Source: JBBECJ01 sp963763325
Lineage (GTDB): Bacteria > Chloroflexota > Chloroflexia > Thermomicrobiales > CFX8
Length of the DNA: 64,000 nucleotides
Assembly (NCBI GenBank): GCA_963763325.1
Contig: CAVXOL010000024.1
Span: 682,001 to 746,000 of the forward strand
Direction: 5' to 3'
Each line of letters starts with the position of its first letter. Position 1 is the first letter of the stretch. This document shows positions 19,208 through 28,233 of the stretch, piece after piece. The notes below the pieces were generated by a model. It was not told where the DNA came from and ran no database searches. It saw nothing but the letters and a program-made list of their open reading frames with translations. The position numbers and the translations under genes are program-made.

Positions 19208-19555
19208 TCAGTCGAGGCTGGACCGATTCCCCCGCGCTCGAAAGATCGAGCCGATCACGAGGAACAGGACGATTGCGACCGCCTGCCCGCCCAGGACGAT
19301 CTTGTTGACGTCGAGCGCTGGCTGCCAGGTCACCTCCCCGTCGCGGACGACGAAGACACCAACGGGCTTTGCCATGACTCCGTAGCCGCCACCGCTGCCG
19401 GATCCCTCCTCGCTGTCACCGCTACCGCCACCGCCGCCGCCGGCAATCCGCGCCACCGGAATGATCGTGACGCCGTCCTTCTCAATTGGCTCGCCGAACA
19501 CTCGCTTGACTGTCATTGCTTCACGAGCGGAGGACAACATTTCTGATACCTGCAT
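19208..19555 (-). CDS. GerW/YtfJ-like sporulation-family protein
   Basis: 115 residues: VSEMLSSAREAMTVKRVFGE, then GVTIIPVARIAGGGGGG, a Gly/Ser/Glu-rich stretch, GVMAKPVGVFVV and a C-terminal hydrophobic helix (about 90-105). This is the GerW (YtfJ) family, needed for spore germination in Bacillus but found in many non-sporulating Actinobacteria and Chloroflexi. I place the start at 19555, behind AAGGAGCATTCG, because an in-frame extension further upstream overlaps the next gene. The C-terminal helix suggests a membrane tie. Function here unknown. Confidence 0.88.
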   Translation of the reverse strand: MQVSEMLSSAREAMTVKRVFGEPIEKDGVTIIPVARIAGGGGGGSGDSEEGSGSGGGYGVMAKPVGVFVVRDGEVTWQPALDVNKIVLGGQAVAIVLFLVIGSIFRARGNRSSLD

Positions 19556-19577
19556 CGAATGCTCCTTTCGTGTCGTG

Positions 19578-20354
19578 TCAATCTGGCGCACATGCGTACA
19601 GCAGTTCGAGGATGCTGGCGGCTGTGTCGTCGGCGGTGATCGCGCGAACGACAGTCTCATCGAGCGACGCTTCATGGGCAGCAATCAGTGGCTGGATCGT
19701 GGCAGCGTCCGGCCCACTGACTGCGGTATCCCGCGCGGAGACGCCCATCCGCGCGAAGTGTGCCGCGTAGGCTGGTACCCGGGCATAGCGGCCAGCCTCG
19801 GTATCCAGCCGCTCGTCTGCCTGTGGCAGGAGGGCGGTTCTGACATAGGCCATCACCAGCGGTGCTGGGCGACCGGCAGCGGCTGCGGCATCGCGACAGA
19901 TCTGACCGGAGCTCTGCGCCGTCTCCGGCGTCTGCCAGTTGAAGAGAACGCCATCACCAACCTCACCTCCCAGGCTGGTCATCTTCGGACCGAGCGCGCC
20001 GACGATGACTGGGGCCGCGACCAGCTCGTGCAGCCGCTCGATACCCTCGCGCACCGTGCTGACACGCCGGTCGCCTCCGGAGCCGACGCCAAGCAACAGC
20101 CGGTCCTGCGGAAGGCCGAGCGCGGTGAGATCGCCAGCGATTACATCGGCCGGCCGGCGATCGAGCGGGATGACACCGACGCCAAGCTTGATCCGCTCTG
20201 TCACGGCGGCTGCCGCTGCAATTCCTGCGATGCCATCGGCGCCGGGAGTGTCGTTACACCAGAACGACGAATAGCCGAGCCGTTCCGCCTCCCGGGCGAC
20301 TTCCCGGATGACATCGTGACTGACGGCCGCCGCAACTCCAAAACCACGTCCCAC
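19578..20354 (-). CDS. LLM class flavin/F420-type oxidoreductase
   Basis: 258 residues with luciferase-like monooxygenase features: VAREAERLGYSSFWCNDTPG near the N-terminus, AAVTERIKLGVGVIPLDRR, and LLLGVGSGG. The superfamily uses FMN or coenzyme F420; F420 use is common in Thermomicrobia but cannot be shown here. It is shorter than typical members (~300-330), with a reduced C-terminal insertion region. The GTG at 20354 is preceded by GAGGGAG, so I prefer it to the ATG 39 bp upstream. It is divergent from the YihY gene and 22 bp upstream of the GerW-like gene. Confidence 0.82.
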   Translation of the reverse strand: MGRGFGVAAAVSHDVIREVAREAERLGYSSFWCNDTPGADGIAGIAAAAAVTERIKLGVGVIPLDRRPADVIAGDLTALGLPQDRLLLGVGSGGDRRVSTVREGIERLHELVAAPVIVGALGPKMTSLGGEVGDGVLFNWQTPETAQSSGQICRDAAAAAGRPAPLVMAYVRTALLPQADERLDTEAGRYARVPAYAAHFARMGVSARDTAVSGPDAATIQPLIAAHEASLDETVVRAITADDTAASILELLYACAPD

Positions 20355-20537
20355 TGATTGCTCCCTCACATCCGATCCCGATTTGCGACGCACCTGAGCG
20401 CCACGCTACACGCTACCATGAGCAATATGGAAACGCGCGCGATTCCAGCGATATGTAAGAAACATCACGGTTGGTACGGGGCTTGCATTTACGCACCAGA
20501 CTACGACGCGTCAGCAACGACCCACGGGAGCAAAACA

Positions 20538-21710
20538 ATGAGCGCGATACAGGCAACGGATGAGCCAACATCCAGAGACAGCGCGAAACTGACGTTTCAG
20601 AAGCTGCCGCTTAAAGAACTCGGCAAACGAACCGCCAAAGAGTTCAAGGACGACGAAGTCATGGAACTCGCTGCTGGTGTCGCCTATCACGCGATCTTTG
20701 CGATCCCGCCTATGATCATCTTTCTCGTCACGCTAGCGGCACTGATCGGTCAGGTGACATCGGTCGATGTTGCCGGGCAGTTGAGAGATTTGATTCAGGA
20801 GCGCGCTCCAGCAGACACTCAGGAGCTGCTGTCCGGGTTGGTTGACTCGGCTATCGCCGATGTGAGCGGTGGCGTTGCGTCCCTGGGTGTTCTTACATCA
20901 GCGCTGATCGCGCTCTGGTCCGGTTCGAATGGCGTCTCGACGATTATCCGATCATTCAACCGCGCCTACGACATCGACGAGGATCGTCCGTTCGTCAAGA
21001 AGAAGCTCGTCTCGATCGGGCTGACAATTCTGATGGGCGTTCTCATCATCCTGGCCTTCACGTTGTTCGTATTCGGCGAACAGATCGGAAGTTGGGTCGC
21101 GGATCAGATGGGGCTTGGCTCGGCATTCGAGCTGACCTGGAACATCCTTCGCTGGCCGATGGCTGTCATCTTCTTCATGTTCATGCTGGCGGTTCTCTAC
21201 TACCTCGGCCCGAACGTCGAGCAGTCGTTCCATTGGATCTCGCCTGGATCGGTGATCGCAACCCTGCTCTGGATAGCGGTCACATTCGGTTTCAAGTTCT
21301 ACGTGACGTACGCCAACCCTGGTAACGCCTATGGTGCCCTGGGAGCCGTCGTCGTTCTGATGTTCTTCCTCTACATCTCCTCGATCGTCTTGCTGGTTGG
21401 TGCCGAAATCAACGCCGTTCTGCAACGCCGTTATGACGAGAAGACAGTCGAAGACCTCGCCAGCCATCCCGAGAAGGTGACCAACAGTGACGAGCGGGCA
21501 GCTAACGAACAGAACGCCCGCGCGTTCGACCGGCGGGAAGGAACCGCGACAGCCAGCGGCGCAGATCCTCATGCAGGCGCTCAACCAGTCGGTCGAATAC
21601 CGGACCAATCCGACTCACCGAGCCTTGGTAAGCGAGTTGCGACGTTCACAGGGTCGATGCTCGCAGCGTTCGCGGTTTCAAAGTTGCGACGTGGAAAGCA
21701 GCGGCAGTAG
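20538..21710 (+). CDS. YihY/BrkB family membrane protein
   Basis: 390 residues with six predicted membrane segments and family landmarks AAGVAYHAIFAIPPMIIFLV, LWSGSNGVSTIIRSFNRAYD and the VGAEINAVLQRRY end of the core. The family was once annotated as RNase BN, which is incorrect for this protein type; its molecular role is unknown, possibly transport. The hydrophilic C-terminal tail (~85 residues) is longer than usual. The start at 20538 follows CACGGGAGCAAAACA. A longer in-frame ATG at 20358 adds a non-membrane, poorly coding leader. The low-complexity gene follows 53 bp later in the same direction. Confidence 0.93.
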   Translation: MSAIQATDEPTSRDSAKLTFQKLPLKELGKRTAKEFKDDEVMELAAGVAYHAIFAIPPMIIFLVTLAALIGQVTSVDVAGQLRDLIQERAPADTQELLSGLVDSAIADVSGGVASLGVLTSALIALWSGSNGVSTIIRSFNRAYDIDEDRPFVKKKLVSIGLTILMGVLIILAFTLFVFGEQIGSWVADQMGLGSAFELTWNILRWPMAVIFFMFMLAVLYYLGPNVEQSFHWISPGSVIATLLWIAVTFGFKFYVTYANPGNAYGALGAVVVLMFFLYISSIVLLVGAEINAVLQRRYDEKTVEDLASHPEKVTNSDERAANEQNARAFDRREGTATASGADPHAGAQPVGRIPDQSDSPSLGKRVATFTGSMLAAFAVSKLRRGKQRQ

Positions 21711-21763
21711 CGCCGCTAATCGTAGTCGAGCTGCACAATGCAATGAGGAAAGGGACAAGATCA

Positions 21764-22426
21764 ATGCAGGAACACAATGACGATCGAACGACCCAGACAA
21801 CCGGCCGTGGCTACAATCGCCACACGACCGATCCTGATCACGGGGCGACGGACGCTGTTGCCGACCTCTACTCGCCTGTTCCCGGCGACGACAATGACAC
21901 CCGGCCGGGCATGGTCGGAAGCAGCCCAACCCGGTCAACCACACCGGCTGCAACGAGTCACGAGTATCGCGAATCCGACAGCAGATCGGTGCACACCACC
22001 GCTGCAAGGGATCGGCAGTGGGACCAGACCACGACGTACCCGTCTGCGAAGTACACAATGGGTTCGCGTTCCAGCACGTCCGACAGCGGGATCATGAAGA
22101 AGATCCAGGACAATCCGCTGGCTGTCGTCGCGGCAGCCACTGCCGGTGGGCTACTCGCCGGCCGGATCATGCGCAATCGCAGCCATCGAAACGACCGGGG
22201 TTACCTGCGTGCCAGTTCCAACTATGGCTATCAGGGATATCAGCAGCCTCAGTCATATCGGCAGCCAGCGTTCTATCCATACCAGGCGAACCCCGGCTAT
22301 CAGGGCTATCAGGCTCCAAGCGGTTACCGGGGCATCCCGCAGTACCGCGCCGACCAGGAGTTCCGGCCTGAACAGGGATTCCAGGGCCGGCACGAGAACT
22401 TCCCTGGCGGTAGCAACTGGGATTAG
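21764..22426 (+). CDS. Hypothetical low-complexity Gly/Tyr/Gln-rich protein
   Basis: About 220 residues, not recognised. The N-terminal ~110 residues are polar, Thr/Asp/Arg-rich and probably disordered. A single hydrophobic glycine-zipper-like segment (NPLAVVAAATAGGLLAGRIM) follows. The C-terminal ~65 residues are built from loose YQGYQ, GYQAP and GYRGIPQY repeats. Aromatic, Gln-rich composition of this type resembles adhesive or prion-like low-complexity domains; that is an analogy, not homology. I prefer ATG 21764 behind AGGAAAGGGA. Downstream of yihY and followed by a strong terminator, so probably the last gene of a two-gene operon. Confidence 0.65.
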   Translation: MQEHNDDRTTQTTGRGYNRHTTDPDHGATDAVADLYSPVPGDDNDTRPGMVGSSPTRSTTPAATSHEYRESDSRSVHTTAARDRQWDQTTTYPSAKYTMGSRSSTSDSGIMKKIQDNPLAVVAAATAGGLLAGRIMRNRSHRNDRGYLRASSNYGYQGYQQPQSYRQPAFYPYQANPGYQGYQAPSGYRGIPQYRADQEFRPEQGFQGRHENFPGGSNWD

Positions 22427-22455
22427 CCCAGCGTCTGGAACGACGGACACAACGA

Positions 22456-22485
22456 GCGGCCGGCGCAATCGATTGCGCCGGCCGC
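22456..22485. terminator. Perfect 30-bp palindrome between convergent genes
   Basis: GCGGCCGGCGCAATC is followed immediately by its exact complement, forming a perfect 30-bp palindrome between the low-complexity gene and convergent pfpI. It is followed by TTTCG on the plus strand. Most likely a bidirectional terminator. Confidence 0.7.
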
Positions 22486-22511
22486 TTTCGATTCCCGATG
22501 TCAGTCAGACC

Positions 22512-23048
22512 TCAGGCGGAGGCCGCAACCTTCGCCAGGCTCTCGGCAACAGCCTCGTTGAACTGTGGCAGATCCTTTGGAACGCGTGACGTGATCAGGT
22601 TGCCGTCCGTCACGATCGCCTCGTCGACGTAGTTGGCACCAGCGTTCTTGACGTCATCGCGGATCGTGGCGACGCTGGTAAGCGTCCTGCCACGAACGAC
22701 TTCAGCTGAGATCAACAACTGCGGTCCGTGGCAGATGCTGGCGACCGGTTTGCCGGAGGCGACGAAGTCTCGCGTAAAGGCGACTGCTGCGTCATTGATC
22801 CGAAGCTGTTCGGGCGAGCCACCGCCAGGGATCACGAGCGCGTCATAGTCGCCTGGCGATGTCTGGTCGAAGGTCGTATCCGGATTGAGGACTGCGCCTT
22901 TCTTTCCCTCAATCGGGTTGCTGTCCAGCCCGATCACGGTAACGGTCGCGCCACGCTCTTCAAGGTACTGCTTCGGATCAGTCGCTTCGATGTCTTCGAA
23001 ATTGCGTGCCAACACCATCGCTACACGCTTGCCCTGCAAATCAGCCAT
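22512..23048 (-). CDS. DJ-1/PfpI family protein (PfpI-type peptidase/deglycase-like)
   Basis: 178 residues, a complete DJ-1/PfpI domain. The nucleophilic elbow is ASICHGPQLL with C106 and H107, and E18 in RNFEDIE supplies the usual acid residue. Family members include intracellular cysteine peptidases of the PfpI type, YhbO/YajL-type stress proteins with claimed deglycase activity, and chaperones. Sequence alone does not decide among these. The length is typical of PfpI/YhbO. The ATG follows AGGGAGATCCCA. Monocistronic by context, divergent from the VanW gene with ~270 bp between. Confidence 0.93.
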   Translation of the reverse strand: MADLQGKRVAMVLARNFEDIEATDPKQYLEERGATVTVIGLDSNPIEGKKGAVLNPDTTFDQTSPGDYDALVIPGGGSPEQLRINDAAVAFTRDFVASGKPVASICHGPQLLISAEVVRGRTLTSVATIRDDVKNAGANYVDEAIVTDGNLITSRVPKDLPQFNEAVAESLAKVAASA

Positions 23049-23317
23049 TGGGATCTCCCTCTACTATGTCATGCGCTCATCGATACAACCGTACCGCACT
23101 CTTAACGCATCGATTATGGAGGACGAGGCACCGGAATAGACCACTACCTGTCCTTCTTCCGCATCTCGCATGCCTCGTGGCGGTTCAGCAGGTACACTTC
23201 CGACTCGATCGGAGTAGCCGCCGTCTGTACGAGCTTCGTAGCGTTCCGAGCTACTTGGGATTATGACGATAACGCACCTGTTGTGCGCTGATCCGTCAGT
23301 CAAGCCGGAACCGGCAT

Positions 23318-25219
23318 GTGAGAGTCAGCACGGTTAGCAAGACCAGAACACGCACCAGCTCAAGCACCGAGGAGCACAAAGCCGTCGCGACAGCGCCGGC
23401 CAGATCCGTCGAGCGCCGTTCGCGGTTGGAACGGATCGCGTTGCTGACGCGCATCGGCGCACTGGGCACCCTGGCAATTGTCATCGCGATCTTCGCGACT
23501 TTCCAGTTTGCAGGCCGGGACAATATCCGAACAGGAGTCCACGCATTCGGCGTCGACCTCAGCGGAATGACCGAGGCAGAAGCGTACGCCGCGCTGAGCG
23601 AGGCCGTTGACGATCGGACCAGCCAGCCGCTGGTTCTGACCGATGGCGATCGGAGCTGGGAACTCAGCGCTGCCGAGCTTGGCTTGACAATGGATATCGA
23701 CGGCGCACTGGACGACGCGATGCAGGAAGGACGCACAGGCGTTGGGCCATCCCGGATGGCGCTGCTCTGGACGTTGCGCGACGATCCAACCGAAGTTGCG
23801 CTGGACCGCATCGCCATCCAGGGTGAGTTGCTCGAAGCGGACCTGCGGCAGCTGGAAGCGGAGATCTTCCAGGTAAAGGTCGATCCCTCTCTCACGCTCA
23901 ACACGACGACCGGACCATCGTACGTCAGCGCACAGATCGGCCGCGCGCTGGATGTTGATGCGACGCGCTCGGCGATCCTTGCAGCGATGGCCAGTGGGGA
24001 CGATCGCGTCGCGCTGACGATCGTTGAGACCGAGCCAGCCGCGTGGGATGAGGACTATGCCGACGCACGGCAACGGCTCGATAACATCTGGGATGCGCCG
24101 GTCGAGCTTGTCGCGGCTGGCGAAGTCTGGACGCTTGGCTCAGATCAGATTTCCACCTGGCTCGAATTGTCCAGTGCCAAAGGCCCAGGGCAGCCGGCGA
24201 CGATTGCCATCAACCAGCAGTGGGTCGACGATGTCGTCAACGAGATCGCGATCTTCACCAACCGCGCGCCGCAAAGCGCTCGTGTCTGGTGGGACGTCAG
24301 CGGCACCTTGATCAAGACCTCCGAGGGCAGTCCCGGCCAGCGACTGCAATGGGACGAGTCGCGCGGCATCATCCAGGCTATGTTCCTCGGCGAGAACGCT
24401 GCCAACCGTGTTGACCTGCCGGTCGAGATCAACAACCCACCGGCCTTGCCGGAGAATCTGAACTCGCTTGGGATCACTTCCAACATCGGCGAAGCCAGCA
24501 CGTCGTATGGCGGGGGCTTGCCTGAACGAATGCACAATATCGAGCTGGCGGCGTCACGACTCAACGGAGTCATCGTCCTGCCGGGTCAGACGTTCTCATT
24601 CAACGGCGAGGTTGGGCCAACGACCGTCGAGGCCGGATTCCAGATCGCCTACGGCATCGCCAACGAGGGCGGCCAGTTGACGACGGTCCCTTCGGAGGCG
24701 GGAGGCATCTGCCAGGTCGCGACGACCGTCTTCCAGCCTGTCTTCTGGCTGGGATACCAGATCAATGAGCGAACGACCCATTCCTACTGGATTCCGAACT
24801 ACGCTTCCAACGGTTACGTTGGGCTGGATGCTGCTGTCGACGAGGCATCAGGACTCGACTTCAAGTGGACCAACAACACCGGTACGGCTGTCCTGATCGA
24901 GGCCGACGCCGACGGTCAGGATTTTACGATCCGGCTCTACGGAACGGCGCCGCCCTGGTCAGTCCATGTCGATGAGCCGAAGCGTGAGAATGTCGAGGCA
25001 GCGGACGAAGAAATCGTCTATCAGCCATCCGACACGATCCCCGACGGCCAGACGCGCCAGATCGAACGCGCTCAGGACGGATTCGATGTCACCGTCTTCC
25101 GCCACGTGACCGAGAACGGCGAGACCCGTACCGAGCAGTTCAGCACCACGTACGGACCATCCCGCAACGTCGTTCTGGTTGGCTCATCGAACGGCGAATT
25201 GCCGGCGGAGTACCGGTAG
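23318..25219 (+). CDS. VanW family protein with peptidoglycan-binding-like and G5-like domains
   Basis: 633 residues: a short basic cytoplasmic N-terminus, one membrane anchor (about 43-66), two repeats resembling the PG_binding_4 domain common in VanW proteins (GVDLSGMTEAEAYAAL opens the first), then the VanW domain with VLPGQTFSFNGEVGP and GGICQVATTVFQPVFWLGY. The C-terminal ~75 residues (HVDEPKRENVEAAD onward) look like a G5-type beta domain. VanW proteins occur in Gram-positive and Chloroflexi envelopes; their biochemical role is undefined. Start taken as GTG 23318. No van resistance genes are nearby, so this is not evidence of vancomycin resistance. Confidence 0.9.
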   Translation: MRVSTVSKTRTRTSSSTEEHKAVATAPARSVERRSRLERIALLTRIGALGTLAIVIAIFATFQFAGRDNIRTGVHAFGVDLSGMTEAEAYAALSEAVDDRTSQPLVLTDGDRSWELSAAELGLTMDIDGALDDAMQEGRTGVGPSRMALLWTLRDDPTEVALDRIAIQGELLEADLRQLEAEIFQVKVDPSLTLNTTTGPSYVSAQIGRALDVDATRSAILAAMASGDDRVALTIVETEPAAWDEDYADARQRLDNIWDAPVELVAAGEVWTLGSDQISTWLELSSAKGPGQPATIAINQQWVDDVVNEIAIFTNRAPQSARVWWDVSGTLIKTSEGSPGQRLQWDESRGIIQAMFLGENAANRVDLPVEINNPPALPENLNSLGITSNIGEASTSYGGGLPERMHNIELAASRLNGVIVLPGQTFSFNGEVGPTTVEAGFQIAYGIANEGGQLTTVPSEAGGICQVATTVFQPVFWLGYQINERTTHSYWIPNYASNGYVGLDAAVDEASGLDFKWTNNTGTAVLIEADADGQDFTIRLYGTAPPWSVHVDEPKRENVEAADEEIVYQPSDTIPDGQTRQIERAQDGFDVTVFRHVTENGETRTEQFSTTYGPSRNVVLVGSSNGELPAEYR

Positions 25220-25254
25220 GGGCCGATCCTGTATCGCGCTCTGCGTTCACGTCG

Positions 25255-25926
25255 TTACGGCCATCTCTCCTGCGTCCAGGCCATCTGCCAGAAGGCGTGT
25301 TCGTAATGGGTGCTGAGCGCAAATGCGTTTCGCGCCGCCTGGAGGTTCATTTCTGACTCGCTGATAGCGAGTTCATCGAAGCGGCCGACGAGCCAGTCAA
25401 CGAGATCTCCGTATTCAACTGAGGCATATTCCTCAATCCAGCGGGCGTAGCGCTCATCGTCGGGCAGTCCTCGACGACGCAGATGATGGCCGATCTCACG
25501 ATAGCCCCACTGGCAGGGCAGGACGCCAGCGAGGATGACGAGCAGGTTGCCGCCGGCCGCCGTCGCCAACAAATGGTCGGTATACGCCTGACAGGTTGGC
25601 GCTAGAGGGGTCGCGCCGAGCGACTCACGTACGCCACCGAACGCGGCATACAGGTCGATCAGCGCACCAACTTCGACGGACAGCGTCGAACTCAACAGTT
25701 CGGCCAGCTTCGTCGCGGTTGGAAGGTCAGGGCTGGCGGCGACTGCGAGGGCGAGCACCTTGGTGTATCGCACCAGATAGTTGTAGTCCTGCTCGATGTA
25801 GTAGCGGAACGTGCGCTCCGGCAACGAGCCGTCACCGATACCGAGGACAGCAGGATGATTGAGGGCTGCCTGATGGAGAGCGACGTTCTCGGCCGTCAGT
25901 TGCGCGAAGAACGAACCCGGCTGCAC
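25255..25926 (-). CDS. tenA: Aminopyrimidine aminohydrolase TenA (thiaminase II family)
   Basis: 223 residues of TenA/HQ-fold. The catalytic Cys is in VLPCQWGYREIG, and the C-terminal acid/aromatic motif is THYEHAFWQMAW. TenA hydrolyses aminopyrimidines released from degraded thiamine, feeding HMP salvage. I place the start at GTG 25926, one base from the thiS stop codon, with GGAGGTGGC inside the end of thiS as its ribosome site; the longer in-frame ATG would run 70 bp into thiS. Last gene of the riboswitch-controlled thiamine operon. Confidence 0.93.
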   Translation of the reverse strand: MQPGSFFAQLTAENVALHQAALNHPAVLGIGDGSLPERTFRYYIEQDYNYLVRYTKVLALAVAASPDLPTATKLAELLSSTLSVEVGALIDLYAAFGGVRESLGATPLAPTCQAYTDHLLATAAGGNLLVILAGVLPCQWGYREIGHHLRRRGLPDDERYARWIEEYASVEYGDLVDWLVGRFDELAISESEMNLQAARNAFALSTHYEHAFWQMAWTQERWP

Positions 25927-25927
25927 G

Positions 25928-26149
25928 TCAGCCACCTCCAACCATGTGGACGACCTCGAGCCGGTCACCTTCGTTGAGGATCGTGGCGTCGTAGGCATGA
26001 CGCGGGAGGATTTCGGTGTTGTACTCGACTGCGATCATTCTCCGCTCGATGCCTTTACTGTCGATCAGGCCGCCAAGCGTCGTCCCGTGTGGGACAACGG
26101 CGTCGATTCCATTGAGTTGAACGGTGATGGTTGAGACAGTCTGTTGCAT
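25928..26149 (-). CDS. thiS: Sulfur carrier protein ThiS
   Basis: 73 residues of ubiquitin-like beta-grasp fold ending in the essential ...HMVGGG diglycine tail, which is adenylated and thiocarboxylated to carry sulfur for the thiazole ring. IERRMIAVEYNTEILPR is the typical ThiS centre. AAAGGA precedes the ATG. It lies between tenI and tenA. No thiF-type adenylyltransferase is present in this window, so ThiS activation must come from elsewhere in the genome. Confidence 0.95.
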   Translation of the reverse strand: MQQTVSTITVQLNGIDAVVPHGTTLGGLIDSKGIERRMIAVEYNTEILPRHAYDATILNEGDRLEVVHMVGGG

Positions 26150-26185
26150 TGGTGATTCCTTTCATGCGTTCAGGCTGGTTGGCTT

Positions 26186-26801
26186 CTACGAAAACACGAC
26201 CCGTGCCGCTGCGGCCGCCACATGTTCCGGATCGGCGGCGCAGAGAAGCTCGCGCCCGAGGGCGACGCCATATGCCCCGGCAGCAAGAACGGCTGGTATA
26301 CGATCCTTCGTGATGCCGCCAAGGGCGATGACTGGAACCTGAACGGCAGCAGCCAGTTCTGCCAGCCAGTCGAGCCCACGTCCTGGAGTGCCCTGCTTGC
26401 TCGGCGTATCGAAGATGTGGCCCGCCAGGAGATAGTCGGCGCCCGCTTCCGACGCAGCCAAGAGCGCCAGCGATGTCGTGGACAGAGCGACCGATCAGCA
26501 TTTCCGGTGATAGCAGCAGGCGAGCATCTTCGACCGAGAACCCGTGTTCTCCGAGCTGGACACCACCTGCACCGGCTACGAGAGCCACATCCACTCTGTC
26601 GTTCACGATCAACACGGCGTCGGTACTCTGGTTCCGAACCGCTCGCGCCAGGCCGAGCACCTCATCTGTCGTCCCGCCGGGGACGCGGACGTGGATCGCA
26701 TCGCAGCCACCCCGGTATGCAGCCTTCGCGAGCCGGGGATAGTCCGATGGATCGACCAGCAGCGGTCCGATCAGATGCAGGCGCGGAATCGGGCGGGTCA
26801 C
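26186..26801 (-). CDS. tenI: TenI-like thiazole tautomerase / ThiE paralogue, one frameshift
   Basis: A second ThiE/TenI-fold gene. The first frame gives LHLIGPLLVDPSDYPR, VLIVNDRVDVALVAGAGGVQ and IGRSVHDIAGA. After about 26463 the protein continues one frame over with AASEAGADYLLAGHIFDTPS, KQGTPGRG and VPVIALGGIT. The GHIFDT..K.G..GRG pattern matches TenI, which aromatises the ThiG product, better than ThiE. Removing one C from GCTCTTGGCT restores about 204 residues, the expected length. The GTG start overlaps the thiE stop codon (GTGA). Given similar shifts in thiG, a sequencing indel is likely. Confidence 0.78.
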
Positions 26802-27427
26802 GGCAGCACCTCGCGGAGCCTGCGGGCGGCCGCGGTCGGGTCACCAGCCATGAAGACCGCACCAACGACCGCGACACCGACCGCGCCGGTCTCGACGACA
26901 TCCGGCGCCTGCTCGATCGTGATGCCACCGATGCCGATGACCGGTAGCGGCGTTGCGGCAACGATTCGCTGCAGTCCGGCGAGTCCGATCGCCGCTCCCG
27001 CGTCCGGTTTCGTTCCAGTGCCATAGACCGGGCCGACTCCGAGATAGTCAGCACCAGCCGCTTCGGCGTCCAACCTGTCAGCATCGCCCTCGGGTGAGTA
27101 GCCGATGACGGCGTCCGGACCAAGCAGGCGGCGAGCGACGGTAACCGGCAGGTCATCGACGCCGAGGTGGACACCGTCCGCGCCGGACGCCAGCGCGATG
27201 TCGAGCCGGTCGTTGACGACGAAGAGCGCGTTCGCGTCTCGACAGAGGGGACCGAGGGCCAGCGCGGCATCGAGCAACTGCAGGTCGGTCCAGCCTTTGG
27301 CGCGGAGCTGAATCGCGGTCACGCCTCCCTCAAGAGCGGCGCGGCAGATCTCGATCAGCCGCTCGACCGAACCGGCTCGTGCGTCGGTGACGAGGTAGCG
27401 CTTCAGGCTCGGCGCGAGATCGTTCAC
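26798..27427 (-). CDS. thiE: Thiamine-phosphate synthase ThiE
   Basis: 209 residues of TIM-barrel ThiE: LKRYLVTDARAG, VTAIQLRAKGWTD, LFVVNDRLDIALASGADGVH, YLGVGPVYGTGTKPDAG and PVIGIGGIT. It joins HMP pyrophosphate to the thiazole phosphate to form thiamine monophosphate. The GTG start overlaps the thiG stop codon (GTGA), and its own stop overlaps the tenI start in the same way, which indicates translational coupling. The frame is open far upstream into thiG but that part is out-of-frame thiG sequence. This gene has no frameshift. Confidence 0.94.
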   Translation of the reverse strand: MNDLAPSLKRYLVTDARAGSVERLIEICRAALEGGVTAIQLRAKGWTDLQLLDAALALGPLCRDANALFVVNDRLDIALASGADGVHLGVDDLPVTVARRLLGPDAVIGYSPEGDADRLDAEAAGADYLGVGPVYGTGTKPDAGAAIGLAGLQRIVAATPLPVIGIGGITIEQAPDVVETGAVGVAVVGAVFMAGDPTAAARRLREVLP

Positions 27428-28233
27428 GTGCTGATCCCGGTCGTCGGGCTGCTCGGCGCGGCGTTCTGGCGCTTCTCCATTCGTCCGGCCAGCCAGGCAG
27501 TTCGGCCCGCCTCGACGCCGAGCGCCATCGCGCGCGCCATCATCGCCGGGTTTCGGGCGAGCGCGATGGCGAGTTGACGAGGCACGGCGTCGGCGCCCGT
27601 CTCCATCGCCAGCGACGCGTCGCTCGGCGCGCCGATCCCGGCGTCGACGACGACCGGCACGCTCGCCTGCTCGACGATGATCTGGATTCGCTCGGTTCGC
27701 AGCAACCCCTGGCCGGAGCCAATCGGCGCCGCCAGCGGCATCACCGTCGCGCAGCCGATCTCTTCGCAGCTGCTGCGCGAGGACGGGATCGTCGTTGATG
27801 TACGGCAGGACGACGAAGCCTTCTCCAACAAGCGTCCGGGCGGCTTCGAGCGTCCCGATCGGGTCGGGGAAGAGGTACGAGCGGATCGGGAATGACTTCG
27901 AGCTTGATCCAGTCGGAGAGGCCCATCGAGCGCGCCAGCCGGGCGATTCGGACGGCCTCGTCAGCCGTTCGCGCAACCGGCCGTGTTGGGAAGGATCTGG
28001 TACTTCGACCAGTCGACATTCTCAAGCACACTGCGGCTCTCAGGGTCATCGAAGTCGATCCGACGCAGCGCGACCGTGATGATCTGGGTTTCTGACGCCT
28101 CGAACGCGCCGATCATCTCATCGAACGTCCGGTACTTGCCGGTGCCGAGCATCAGCCGCGAGGAAAACTCGCGTCCGCCAATCACGAGCGGCTTGTCAGT
28201 TGTCGTCTCGGTTGGTGTCACCGTTGCAGTCAT
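27424..28233 (-). pseudogene. thiG: Thiazole synthase ThiG, broken by about five frameshifts
   Basis: Starts normally (PLVIGGREFSSRLMLGTGKY, ALRRIDFDDPES, ILPNTAGC), then jumps frame near 27975 to TADEAVRIARLARSMGLSDW and IKLEVI (expected site of the Schiff-base lysine), near 27885 to YLFPDPIGTLEAARTLVGEG and VVLPYINDDPV, and near 27770 to ATVMPLAAPIGSGQG and VPVVVDAGIG. A +1/-1 pair at about 27575-27592 then turns LVNS into noise before ALARNPAMMARAM. Joined, these give a full-length ThiG (~265 residues). ThiG makes the thiazole phosphate from DXP, dehydroglycine and ThiS-COSH. The start overlaps the thiD stop (ATGA). The intact residues around every shift argue for sequence error rather than decay. 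Confidence 0.85.

Noticed and set aside
18545..19546. 333-codon plus-strand open frame
   Set aside because: Shadow of the Gfo/Idh/MocA and GerW-like genes on the minus strand.
23318..25219. VanW as a vancomycin-resistance gene
   Set aside because: No vanHAX or regulatory genes nearby; VanW-domain proteins are common envelope proteins in this type of organism.
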